Shown in pieces: positions 25,071-35,979 of a stretch of 64,000 nucleotides of DNA. Location: NCBI GenBank assembly GCA_039621445.1, contig CP154955.1, forward strand, positions 53,039,384-53,103,383. The letters are read 5' to 3'. Source of the stretch: Euglena gracilis (lineage: Eukaryota > Euglenida > Euglenophyceae > Euglenales). The notes under the pieces were generated by a model, which searched no databases, was not told where the DNA came from, and was given only the letters and a program-made list of their open reading frames with translations. The stretch's first letter is position 1. Every line of letters begins with the position of its first letter. Position numbers and translations under genes: made by a program.

Positions 25071-25421
25071 GGAAATCCAGTTGTCGATATCTGTTGTGTT
25101 TCTTGTTCTTTTTCTTGAATTTCTTCCAGTTCCAGTTGAATTCTTCCTTCAGGAAGTTGAAGTTCCACAAAAAATTCGGTCCACCAGTTGGTAAGAGTAT
25201 TGGTTCTCGTGGAAGGCAGAACTCCCCGAAAAACAATTCCACTTGAACTCGTAGTAGTAAAACTCTTTCTCCTTGAGGTCGAAGGGCAGAAATAGGAATC
25301 AGCCAACTCCGGCAACAAAAAGCAGTAAGAAGCACCCCCCGCGCACGCACAAACACACCAGAACAGAACAGCCGGCAAGGAAAGCAGGACCTCACCATCT
25401 CGCAGTGCGGAGTCCGAATGG
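23970..25421 (-). mobile_element. 1.45-kb insertion in the right arm
   Basis: The satellite unit carried by the right arm is interrupted. GTCGGCCCTTTGG ends at 23,969 and CCGAAAGAGGGGCGGTG resumes at about 25,422, whereas uninterrupted units (for example 5,430-5,455) read straight through. The inserted block carries two minus-strand ORFs. I see no terminal inverted repeats or poly(A). A target duplication of more than a few bases is not evident. Confidence 0.6.
25067..25378 (-). CDS. Small ORF A, acidic C-terminus
   Basis: Unrecognised protein of about 100 residues (the start is uncertain). The N-terminus is Cys-rich and the C-terminus is a glutamate-rich, likely helical or coiled-coil segment (QLELEEIQEKEQETQQ). 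Its TGA stop overlaps the ATG of the next ORF as ATGA, an arrangement used for termination-reinitiation in some two-ORF retroelements. Pairing an acidic coiled coil with a basic nucleic-acid-binding protein suggests the front part of a retroelement, but no RT is present. Confidence 0.35.
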   Translation of the reverse strand: MPAVLFWCVCACAGGASYCFLLPELADSYFCPSTSRRKSFTTTSSSGIVFRGVLPSTRTNTLTNWWTEFFVELQLPEGRIQLELEEIQEKEQETQQISTTGFP

Positions 25422-28317
25422 TCCGAAAGAGGGGCGGTGCTTAAGAAAACTAAAAAAAAACTTTCCTGTCCCTTAAAGACTGCCCTGGTTTAGCGGACAT
25501 GGCGTAAATGGCAAACGGTTAAATGGTAAAATAAAATTTAGGAGGACTGCAAATAAATTTTTGGTTTTCAACAAGTTTGACATGGCGTACGCAGCCGGTA
25601 AAGCGGTGCGATACCAGACATGGCCTGTGTACAACAGTGGTTACCTCCGCGGAGGCACCAAGGCAACCAAGCTCCGAGGGGCCTCCGCGGTGCCTATGGT
25701 AGCCGGGCGCCGCGGAGGCACCAAGGCAATCAAGCTCCGCGGGGCCTCCGCGGAGCCTACGGTAACCGGGCTCCGCGGAGGCTCAAGGTAGCCAGGCTCC
25801 GGGGAGGCTCTGCGGAGGTTCTTCAGATCCTAAGGTAACCAGGCTCCGCGGAGGCTCCAAGGTAACCAGGCTCCGCGGAGGTTCCTGGGAGGCTCGGCAA
25901 CAAAAACTTGGGATTCCACTGGGACCTGCTCGTCAGCCCCTCTTCGGGGCTTCTGCCGAAAGTTTTCCCACCCCGAAGCTGCGAAATTTTTTGAAAAACT
26001 GTGTTCAATTTCTGTCCAGCTCGCCCCCGTTCGGGTCGGTCTAGCCCCCTGGGAGCGGGGGGGGGGGGGGCGGGCCGTCTAGCCAGCCCAAATTTCTCCC
26101 CCCCGCTGAACCTTAGAGAGATGTACGACATTATACATTACAATGTTATTCTCAATTATACATGTTATTCTCAATTATACATTATACATGTACAACATTA
26201 TTCTCAATTTGATGGGATTATTTTTTCCTGGGGTGGCCGGTTATTTTTTCTGGTGCAGCCCATGCTACCTCTGCAACTTTGCATCAAGACAAATAAACGA
26301 CGAATAAATTGCATGCAGAATCTGAAAGCAAAGCTCACAACAATTCAAGAATTCAACGCAAAAGATGATAACTTCGACAGCGAACCCCAGCTGGGGTGTG
26401 AAGAATGCCGTTGGGCGAGAGAAGTGCAACTCAGACCTCTTTGATGTGAATGGTGGGGTTGATCATGCTGAAAACCAATCCATACCCACCATTCCAATTG
26501 CTAGAAGACCCACAGAAACCCAAAAAATTGGTGAAAAAAGACGTGGAAATGGATATCTGATATATTTGTTTCAAAAAAAATCCCCAAAGATGGGACTCGC
26601 ACCGGTCAGCAGATAAAGAAACCACCCCCCCCCCCAGTCTGGGATGCCCACCAGCCAAACTTGGATGCAGTCCAGCCTCCCCACCCACCCAGACCAGACC
26701 CAGCCGGGATGGATAGGAAGCAGGGATGCAGAGGGGTGGGGGGGTCCGACCGCCCCTCCCGACATTGGGGTGGGGGGTGGGCCGGCCCCACCTCCTTCCT
26801 CGAAACGGAGGGGGGCCGAAAATTTTTTCGCTTTCACGGACGGGAAATCGGGTCGAAATCAGTCAAAAATCCCTGACTTTTCTTTGAAAATCGAACCAAA
26901 AATGCTGATTTTTGAACATTTTTTTCCGGCGTGGGACCCCCCCCCCAGGGGGGGGGGGTCAGGTGACTCAAAAAGAAGCCTGGTTCTGCAAACGTCAAGC
27001 AAAGGCCTGACACCACAGCGATTGGACAACAAACTGCTATGGAAATTGATCCAAAAAAACCAACATCCAGGGGTGCGGAAACAACCGCCTGAGGTGCCCT
27101 TTGCACAATGTCACATAAGCAGAGAAAGCACACCACACCCACTAGGTACATGTGCTGGCAACACTCAGCACACACACTTTTGCAAGTGACCTGAGCAGCT
27201 TCTTTTCATGGATGAGAAGAATGCATGGTAAAAACTTTCAAATTCGACTTCCCCACATTTGTGAGTGGGGCAGGGCAGAACAGGAAGGCCTGGTGGGGTG
27301 GGTCGACCCCCCACCCACCACAGCATTTTCACCCATTTCGGCCAACAGGAATGTTGGTCGAGGGAAATTTTTGAAAATTTTTTTTGAAAAGTGAACTCAA
27401 AATACATGATTTTTTTATGGAAAACCACATTTTTTTCACACAAAAAATCTCAAAAATTTCAGGTTAAAATTTGGTAGTTTTCAAAAAAATGGACAAAAGT
27501 TTGGCACAATCCAATTTTGCTGAGATTTTTTCTCTTGGAAATTTTTTGACTTTCAATCGCGTTTTTTGCATCTATACGATTGTTTTGGGTATGGGTCATA
27601 CATCTCTTTAAGGACCCCGGGGGGGGGGTTGCTGGGCTAGGGCTAGAAATTTGGGCTGGCTAGCCCGCCCCCCCCCGGGGGGGGGGGGCTGGACCCCGGC
27701 TGGACCCGAACCGGGGCGAGCTGGACTGAAATCGGAAAAATGCCCAAAAATGACCTGCAAAACACAGTTTTGAAAAAATGATGCATCTGAAACCCCCCAA
27801 AAATGCCCCAAACGCCCCCCAAACCCCATTTTTGGCCACTTTTGAACACATTTTTCAAAATTTTTCGGCGCTTCGCGCCGAAAAATTTTGGGCTGGACCC
27901 CCAAAAAAGGGGCTGGCTAGCTGGGCTAGCAGCACCCCCCCCCAGGGGGGGGGTGCTGCTGCGGCTGGGCTGGGCCCAAATCGGGGCTGGCTGCAGCAGC
28001 CCCCCCCCCCCCCCGGGGGGGGGGGGGGTTCGCAAAACCTTAGAGAGATGTATGGTATGGGTGTGCAGCAAACAAAACAGCTTAACAATATGTTCCTTTT
28101 AAATTCTGCCACTGACGAAGAGCGGGATGGTTGCAACCATTCGCGGTGTAACCTTAACCCTAACCCTATTCCTAATAACGTCAGAAATTCTCCCGGTATG
28201 GGTTATTCAAAAATATTCCCAACCGGGAGAATTCAAAAATACTTTTGAATGAGTGCATTCCTGCGTAAGGAAAAATATTTTTCTAACCCTAAAAGGATTT
28301 CGAGGATGTTGGTGTTG

Positions 28318-28523
28318 AAAGCTGTATGCATGTACGTAGGAGGAGGGTCGAGACGTCGTTCGAGGTCCCTCCTCAAACGTCGTTCGAGGACGTTCGAGAC
28401 CCTCCTCGAATGTCGTTTGAGGAGGGTGCTCGAACGTTTTTAAGCCCCCCCCTTGAAGGGGGGGCTTAAAAAACGTTCGAGGAGGTTCCAGCTCGAACGT
28501 TTGAGATCGAACCTCCTCCTACG
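28318..28523 (-). repeat. TCGAACG-rich hairpin element, copy 2
   Basis: Inverted-arm counterpart of 2,053-2,260 with small substitutions. Confidence 0.6.
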
Positions 28524-30344
28524 GTAACCCCCCAGGGGTGGCCGACCCCCCCCCACCCACCACCTTGGCCGCGAGGCCGTTTCCCGTTCTGCCCTGGTGT
28601 GGGGTGCTTGCGGTGGCATATGTGGGCAGTGGGGGTGCAGGAGATGTCCGGAACAGGCATCTTTTTAAGCTTTTTAAGAGGGAGCGGGGTCCCCCCCACC
28701 CAAGTTGCGGTAGGGGTTTCTTGAGAACCCCTGTTGGGAGGGGGTCCTGTGGGCCGGCTGGAAAAAGGTGCTGGCTGGATCGTCCCCCTGGGAGGTGGGG
28801 GGTCCAGGGAGGTGGCAAATTTGCCACCTCCCAAAGATGCCCAAAAAACCCAAATCCATGGTTTGAATTTTTCAGCCAGATTTAGAAGTAACGCAGTGCA
28901 GGAGTTCAGCGAGCAAAACAGCAGCAAACTTCCCGAACTTTTCCTGGGTGGATTCAAACCTGGATTCAAACCCAAAAGAAGCTGAGTGAGTGTGAAACCT
29001 CACACTAACATGGTCGCTGGGAGGGGAAATGGTGGAAAGAAAGTGGACCAGCCACCTCCGTTGCACCAGGGCACGCTGGTGGAGGGACCCTGGCCTGACC
29101 CTCAGTGAGACCACAGCCACGCAGTGGACTCACTGAGTGAACCCAGTTGAGCCCACCAGAGGTCTTTTGGGACAGGGGGGGGGGGACGCAACATAGGCCC
29201 TAAAAAAAAAGTTGACTTTCGGCCAAATTCCAACCAGGTAGACCTCCGTGGTGGGAGGCCCAGCCAGCTGGCTGCAAAAAGGGACCCACACAGCCCAGCG
29301 CAGGCACTGACCTGGTTGCCGGATTCCTGTACAGCCCTGGCCAAAACCCATCTATCCACTTTCGGAAGTAAAGCTCATCTGGCAGCCCAAACTCCTATTC
29401 AGGGAGGGTGAAAGCCATTTAAAAAAAAAAATTCCTTTTGTAAAATCAGACTCACAGATGTTGATGCCAGTTTCGGAAGGAACACTACACCCTTCGTTTT
29501 CCTTCGAATCTGATTTTGCAAAGGAGTGTTTTTTCTGGATCACACATCAGGAGAGTCCCTCAGAGTCTGTGTCATGCCAGTGGTTGACACAGCGACGGCG
29601 ACTGGGCCGCAAGCCTTACGGACGGCCACGGACGCGAGGTGGTCCTTGTGGTGGGGCAGGACCATCAGCCGGACGGGGGATGTCGTCGTCAGCGAAGGGG
29701 GGGAAGTCGAATGCGCCTGGATGGGCAGAGTGCGGCGGGGGGCCACGCGGCTCAGCCTGGTTGTTGCCTGCTGGCAGGGAGTGGTCAATGGCAAGCGGCC
29801 ATCCATGGTGGATGATGGGCGCTTGGGTGGCGAAGAGGGGGAAAGGCAGAGGCTCGAATCGCTTGCTAGACTGAAGGAAGTCGGGTTGTGAGCAGGCCTC
29901 TGAATGCCATCCTCCCCCCAGGGGAGGGTGGTTAAAAATTGTTTCTTGCAAAATGACCACCACCTGAATTCTTAAAGTTGAAAAGATGCCATTACAGAAA
30001 AACCACTTGGAACCCGAGATATGAAAACTTTTTCAATGCTTTCTTTCTTGAAGGAAATCCCGACATAAGGCAAGGATGGAGGGACGAGACCAAAAACGAC
30101 TGGAACTTTGGGAAAAAAGACATGCTGTCTGCCCATTTGGAGGTCTGGTTTGGGAGGCAATCCACGGAGTGCACCTGAAGGTTGGGCCACAGGTGCATGT
30201 TGCAAGCAACACTCTTGCCAAGATGGGCCAAAAAATTCCAAGTGCACAGCGCAATGGCCAGGCATTGTTTTAGGACCAGGTGTTCTTCAAGGAAATTAAA
30301 AAAAACTTTTGTTCCAGCAAAATGAAAAATCCGACCAGGTCAGG

Positions 30345-31640
30345 CCGGCTTGGCACACATGAAGGGGATTTTGCAATTGGGGGGGAGGGCGGGGGATGCC
30401 CAACCCGAAGGCCGCCTAAGGCTTCACAAAGTGTCATTCATGGTCGGGCCAACCACCAAAAGTTCCAGGACCAATTGTCTGAACGAAGCCCAAAAATTAA
30501 TGCCACATCCTTGGAACATCTCCCCATCCGCCCAAAAAACAAAAGCTTATTTTGACTTTTGATTTTAAACCCTGTTTCGAGCCCCATCCAGCATTATGCC
30601 GGCCCCTTGGCCAAAATGGGGTTCCGAAGAAAAAAACTTTCCTGTCCCTTCCCCTTGTCTAAGACTGCCCCCCCCCCCAAAATTTGACCTGGGTGTCTCC
30701 CCCCCCCCCGCTTCTTTCCAACATTTTTTTGTTGCGGCACAGACAGGGGATCAGGGAATTTCTTAAGGACCCCCCCCCCGGGGGGGGGGTCCAGCCTCCG
30801 GCTGGCAAAAAGGCTGCTGGCTGGATTTGAGCTGCTGCCGGCCCCCCCCCCCGGGGGGGTGGGGGGGGAGGGGGGGGTCCGGGGCTGGAGGGGGCTGGGC
30901 TGGGCTGGGCTGGGTCGGTGAAAAACAAAATTTTCTAACACATTTTTGCCATTTTCGACATTTTGGTGGATGGAGCTTGGTCAAGGCTGGGGGCTGTGAT
31001 GGAGGAAACTGTGGTGAGGGGAAAAAATGCAGGGATAGGTGAGCTGGGAAGCCCAGTTGGCTGGCCAGCCTGCGGCAGGCTGGCCCGGCCTTCGGCCGGC
31101 TGGCCCGGCCTCCGGCCGGGCTGGACCCGACTTTATTTCAGTCGACCCCGGGGGGGGGGGGCTCCCAGCCCGAATTTGGGCTGCTGGCTGGATTTGAGCT
31201 GCTGGCTGGCTGGACCCCCCCCCGGGGGGTAGGGTACCCTCCGGCTTAAGAAATTCCCTGCAGGGGATAACTGAGATGATACCATGCCCCCCCCCCGAGC
31301 TATTCCCGTCCCCGGGACCCTTTACGGCCCAATGGGAACAGTACGGGGGGGGGAACAGCTCGGGGGGGGGACCTAGGTCCCCCCCCGAGCTATTCCCATA
31401 CCCGACCCTCGGGCACCCCAAAAGGGGTCATTTTTGGCAACTTTTTTGGATGTTCGCAAAAAATGGTCAATTTTGAGCACATTTGCCAAAAGGTGATTTT
31501 TGAAAATGGTCCAAAAACGTCAATTTTTGACCACTTTCTTAGGAAGTTCTTTATAAAAAGTGCTATGACAGTGAGCTATTCCCGTACACCCAATGGGAAT
31601 AGCTCGGGGGGGGGAATAGCTCGGGGGGGGGGGATGGTAT
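30345..31640. repeat. C-run/G-run hairpin region
   Basis: Many Cn-Gn palindromes (30,772-30,790; 30,842-30,860; 31,210-31,227) are embedded in GGCTGGCTGGA-like sequence. At 31,275-31,640 GAGCTATTCCCGTA and its complement GGGAATAGCTC recur in both orientations beside G-runs. No gene is visible. Confidence 0.6.
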
Positions 31641-31924
31641 ACGGCAGCGCACGAGGCGCTGCCACCAGGCTGTTTTTCTTTTCACCAACCCCGGGGGGGG
31701 TACGGAGTGCTTGGGGTGCACTTTGGCAATATTTTTTGCACTTTATCTCAAAAATGTTTGCTCATGTTAAAAATTTGTTCGCACGTTATCACAAAAACGT
31801 TTGGCACTTTATCTCAAAAATGTTTGCCTACGTTCCGAAAATTTTTGCACACGGATCGGGTGTTTTGCACTTTTGCCCTTAAATCCGCGTCTTAGGTGCA
31901 GGGGCTCAGGACAGGGTTTGCGTC

Positions 31925-32130
31925 TACGCATGCCCAGGCAGGCACTACCCCCCCCCGCCCCCCGGGTCGGATCTGCACCCAGACACATTCCTTTGAAAAT
32001 AGGCCAATTTTGGCTCCCAGGCGCCAAAAGGCACCGGGGTCTGTGCTGGGGCACATTTGACCGTGTGCCCCATCCCCACTGGGGGGGGGGGAGGCACCCC
32101 CCCCCCCTGGGTGGGGTCGGCACCACCTTT
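31925..32130 (+). repeat. Dispersed ~200-bp repeat, copy 1
   Basis: Contains GCCCAGGCAGGCACT, ATTCCTTTGAAAATAGGCC, TTTTGGCTCCC and a GTGCTGGGGCACATTTGACC block. Related copies lie at 33,795-34,030 and 35,555-35,745. Confidence 0.65.
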
Positions 32131-32329
32131 TCAAGCAGCCTGGCTGCCGCAGCATATGGTAAGAAATCTTCCAAGGTGCACGTGGTCACAAAATTTCCGG
32201 AGCCCAAGCACCTATGACAGATTCCATCCAAAATTTTAGCCCGCGCTCGGCTGCGGTCGGCAAAGTAGTTGGCTGTAGGGGGGGGGGGGCAGGCCAACAA
32301 AAAATGAGCATGTATCACAATCACACAAT

Positions 32330-33170
32330 CCACTGTTGCCGACTTTTGGCCACTTTTCGCTGCTTTTGGCCAGTTTTTGATGTTTTGGACTGCTTTTGGG
32401 TACTGTTGCCAACTTTTGGTCGATTTTTGCTGCCTTTGTCCATTATTTCCTGCCTTTTGCTTTCTTTTGGTCACTTTTGTTGCTTTTTCCCACTTTTTGC
32501 TGGGCTTTGGCTGCTTTTGGCCAGCTTTTGCTTTGCTTTGACCTCTTTTGACCACTTTTGGCCTCTTTAACCCACTTTTGACCACTTTTCTCTGCTGTTG
32601 GCCATTTTTACCCACTTCTGGCCACTTTCACGGCGCTTTGAACGTCTTTTGACATGAAGAGCAGTCAAACGTGATCTAAAAATGGCCTAAAAGTGGCAAA
32701 AAATGGTTAAATGGCCAAAAGTTCCAAAAGCAGACAAAAATAACAAAAAAAATGCCCAAAGTGGTCCAAAAAAGTCAAAAATGGCCCAAAATGACCCTGC
32801 TTTTGGCCAATTTGGTCATTTTAGCAGCTTTTGTTCACTTTCAAACAAACTGGCGCAAATGCTCAAAATGGTCCAATTGGACCAAAAAGAGACCAAAAAA
32901 TGGGCAAAAATAGCAAAAGAAAAGGTCGAAAATGGCTTCAAATGGTCAAAAATGGCCCAAAATGGCCAAAGAGCAGGACAAAATGGCCCAAAATTACAAG
33001 AAGTGGGCCAAAAGTGGCCAAAAAATGTCAAAATGGAATGTGAATTATGGTGACAAATGGGCCAAAAGGGGACAAAAGCGACCAAAAATGGCCAAAAGTG
33101 ACAACATGAGCCAGATGAGCCAGAAAAATCTCAACATCTGGGATAAAAATGAGCCTAATTCCTCATTCTC
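32330..33170. repeat. Strand-switching TTTTGGCC array
   Basis: From about 32,330 to 32,640 the plus strand is a degenerate run of CACTTTTGGC/TGCTTTTGGCC words. From about 32,690 to 33,170 it becomes the complementary run of ATGGCCAAAA words. The two halves therefore form a long imperfect inverted repeat of roughly 10-base words. Lysine-rich open frames here are artefacts. Confidence 0.65.
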
Positions 33171-33794
33171 ACTGAAAAATTGACACCAATTAAAAAAAAG
33201 TTGTGCGGTCGGCACCCCACCTATGACAGTCCTGAAACCCGCGGTCGGCTGCGGTTGGCATAGGTGCCGCAGCGCAGAAAAAAAAATTCTGCGGCGCACT
33301 GAAAGAAAATCTGGACTGGAGCGCGAAGCGCTGAAAAAAAACTCTTTGATGTTCCAACTTTTGGCCTGAACTTTTGCCAAAAAAAAATTCTGCAGCAACG
33401 CCAGAGGTGCACGCTTTGGAAACTTTTGGAAAAAACAGGAAGCATTTTTCCACCCTCACGTGTCCAACGTTCCCACTCAGCGCTGACTGTAAAGAAAACA
33501 ATTGGGATCAGTGCTGGATCTGGGGTGTTCAGCAAGAGACTGGCTGGGGCCCATGTGAGTGGTGTGGTGGATGAATCAGGGGCCTTGGGGGCAGGTCAGA
33601 GGGAAGCGGTGGACGATCTGACTGGTCCAGTGGTCGAAGGTGCGGTCACAAAAAAAGCTGTTAGTCAGCCCCCAACGTCACTGGGTTACCTGAGCTTCAA
33701 AGTTCCCCCCTCCCACCCAGGCTGTTTTTTTTTACCAAAAAAACAGCCTGGGTGGGAGGGTGTTTTTTTTACCAAAAAAACAGGGGGTCCAGAG

Positions 33795-34030
33795 TGCTTG
33801 CCCAAGCAGACACTACCCCCCCCCCCCCTGGGGGTGTCGGGTTTCGGCCTGTGCCCAGGCACATTCCTTTGAAAATCGGCCATTTTTGGCTCCCCAGCGC
33901 CTTCTGCGCCGGGGTTGTGCTAGGGCACTTTCGGCCGTGTGTACCCCCCGGGGGGTCGGATTGGGAGTGCCTTGGAGTGCCTGCCCAGGCACCCCCCCCC
34001 CCCCGGGGGGGGGCCGGCACCCGACTGAAA
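33795..34030 (+). repeat. Dispersed ~200-bp repeat, copy 2
   Basis: Second copy, with CATTCCTTTGAAAATCGGCC and GGTTGTGCTAGGGCACTTTC. Confidence 0.65.
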
Positions 34031-34089
34031 TACAGCCTGCTCCCACCTTACCCCCTGCGGGGGGGGGGGGCTCCGTGCAGATGATTGGC

Positions 34090-34205
34090 TACGACGATCC
34101 CGGAGGTCGTACCGACCGTGGTCGGGCCGACCATTGGCTATGGCCTATCGACCATTGGAGGTCGGGCCGACCAGGTCGGCCCGACCTCCAATCAACCGCA
34201 TTACC
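34090..34205. repeat. GGTCGGGCCGACC palindrome cluster
   Basis: Several GGTCGNNCCGACC words and a larger palindrome, GAGGTCGGGCCGACC followed by AGGTCGGCCCGACCTC. A second cluster is at 34,735-34,930. Confidence 0.7.
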
Positions 34206-34349
34206 CCCCCTTTTTTGGAAATTTAAGCCCCCCCCCTCAAAATTTGGTTCGGCAAATTTGACTCAAAAAGGATGGAAACACATTGGAATGACCTTGAAAC
34301 TGTCAAAAAACATCCCATATGGAAAAAAAAATGAAAAACCCCCCAATAT

Positions 34350-34625
34350 ACTCCCTTTGTGCTAACTTAGTCGGCCTACGGCCTCCTCCGGGGGGGGGCT
34401 GCCGCCCCCCCCCGGACCCCCCCCCGCCTAAAATAACAATACCCCCTTGTGTGTGCAAGGCAAGGATGGCCAAAACGCGCCCCCCAACAAACTCCCTTTG
34501 TGCTAACTTAGTCGGCCTACGGCCTCCTCCGGGGGGGGCTGCCGCCTCCCCCGGACCCCCCCCGCCTAAAATAACAATATCCCCTTGTGTGTGCAAGGCA
34601 ACGATGGCCAAAACGCGCCCCCCCC
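34350..34625 (+). repeat. ~138-bp tandem duplication
   Basis: CTCCCTTTGTGCTAACTTAG...CAAAACGCGCCCCCC occurs twice back to back with small differences. Confidence 0.8.
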
Positions 34626-34734
34626 ACAAAATCCTTTTCTGTGCACCCAAGTAGGTAAAATAGCCCGTCTGTATGTTCCACAGGGTTTGGCCAAGGGTTT
34701 TTATGCTTCTGAAGTGGAAAACCATGGAGGTCGT

Positions 34735-34930
34735 TTCTACCGACCATATGGTCGGCCCGACCTCCAAATGGTCGGGCCGACCACAATGGTCGGTAACAAA
34801 CAGGTCGGGCCGACCTTTACTGACCTATAGTCAAAATTCCTTTGAAAATTTTGAAAAAGGGGGGGGGGTAATGCGGTTGATTGGCTAGTCGGCCCGACCT
34901 AGGTCGGTATGACCTCCAGGATCGTCATAG
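34735..34930. repeat. GGTCGGGCCGACC palindrome cluster 2
   Basis: GACCATATGGTC, GGTCGGGCCGACC and AGTCGGCCCGACCTAGGTCGG words in both orientations around a G-run. Confidence 0.65.
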
Positions 34931-35554
34931 CCAATTATCCGCCCGGGGCCGGGGGGGGGGGGGGGGTGACGCCCCCCCCCCTGCCACCTACCTCATGTCT
35001 GCGGAGCTTCCTATTCAGCCCTGGGGTTCCAAAAAAATTTTGGAGTCTGGCCTGGAGTCCAAGTGAGAGCCACACATGGATGTCTTTTTTGCTCCTAAAA
35101 CAAGTTTTTCATCGAGCGTGAAACGTCGGTGGTGGAATCGCAATGTCTGCATGTAATGCATGAAGTTCACAATGTGAGCTGTCATTTTGTGGGGTGTTGA
35201 AACAACCCCCTGCTGACTGGCTCGTTAAAGACTGGTTTTTGGCAGGGTAAAAAGGCCACTTCGCAGTTCCACTTCAAGACTTTGGTGATGAAGAAAGAAC
35301 CTGTTGGTCGTTCCCCCCCCATTGTTGCGATTTAGCATTCCTTTTTTTCAGCATTCCTTTTTTTCCTGACCACTCCTCAGGCCAAAAAGACCAAAAAATC
35401 AATCAAGCATTTTTGCCAAAAAAACCCACTAAAAAACTTCTGGTGCTGGGTGGCCAATTTGGCTGATCCTGGCAACCTGCCCCACGGGGGAGGTCTGGAG
35501 CAATTAACTAATCAGGGCCAGGCTGTTTTTTACCAACTCTGGGGGGGAGGGGGG

Positions 35555-35745
35555 CGTCCAGAGTGCCTGCCCAGGCAGGCACTCCCCTCTTCCTTTGAAA
35601 ATAGGTCATTTTTGGCTCCCCTTCGGCGCCGGGGTTGTGCTAGGGCACTTTGGCCGTGTGTACCCCCCGGGGGGGGGGGTCGGATCGGGAGTGCCTGCCC
35701 AGGCAGGCACCCCCCCCGGGGTGGGGGTAGCACCCGTCTAAAATA
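35555..35745 (+). repeat. Dispersed ~200-bp repeat, copy 3
   Basis: Third copy, shorter at its 5' side. Confidence 0.6.
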
Positions 35746-35979
35746 CAGCCTGCTCAGGGCCCGGGCTCAATCCACAACACTTTCTGGGTGCTTTGTCATC
35801 AGTTTCGGGGGTGCATGAAAAAACGGAAAAGACATAACGTGACCCCCCCCTCAGGGAGCATTTTGACCCCCTGGCGGTACCTTACCCGAAATGTCCATAG
35901 GATGGGGGTACTTGTCTGTTATTGTACGACGGACCCCCCCCTTCTGGTTATGGTACGACTCCCTATTTTTGGGTTTTAT

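Larger units (their letters stand above)
23746..30344 (-). repeat. Right arm of ~30-kb inverted repeat
   Basis: Inverted counterpart of 196-5,665. It is longer because of an insertion at about 23,970-25,421 and an extra G/C-run block at 27,603-28,070. It includes inverted copies of the CCGCGG minisatellite (25,640-25,890) and of the hairpin element at 28,318-28,523. No gene other than the two insertion ORFs is supported. Confidence 0.75.

Noticed and set aside
32214-33183. Lys- or Phe-rich ORFs on both strands
   Set aside because: They follow the TTTTGGCC/GGCCAAAA word array and contain no domain.
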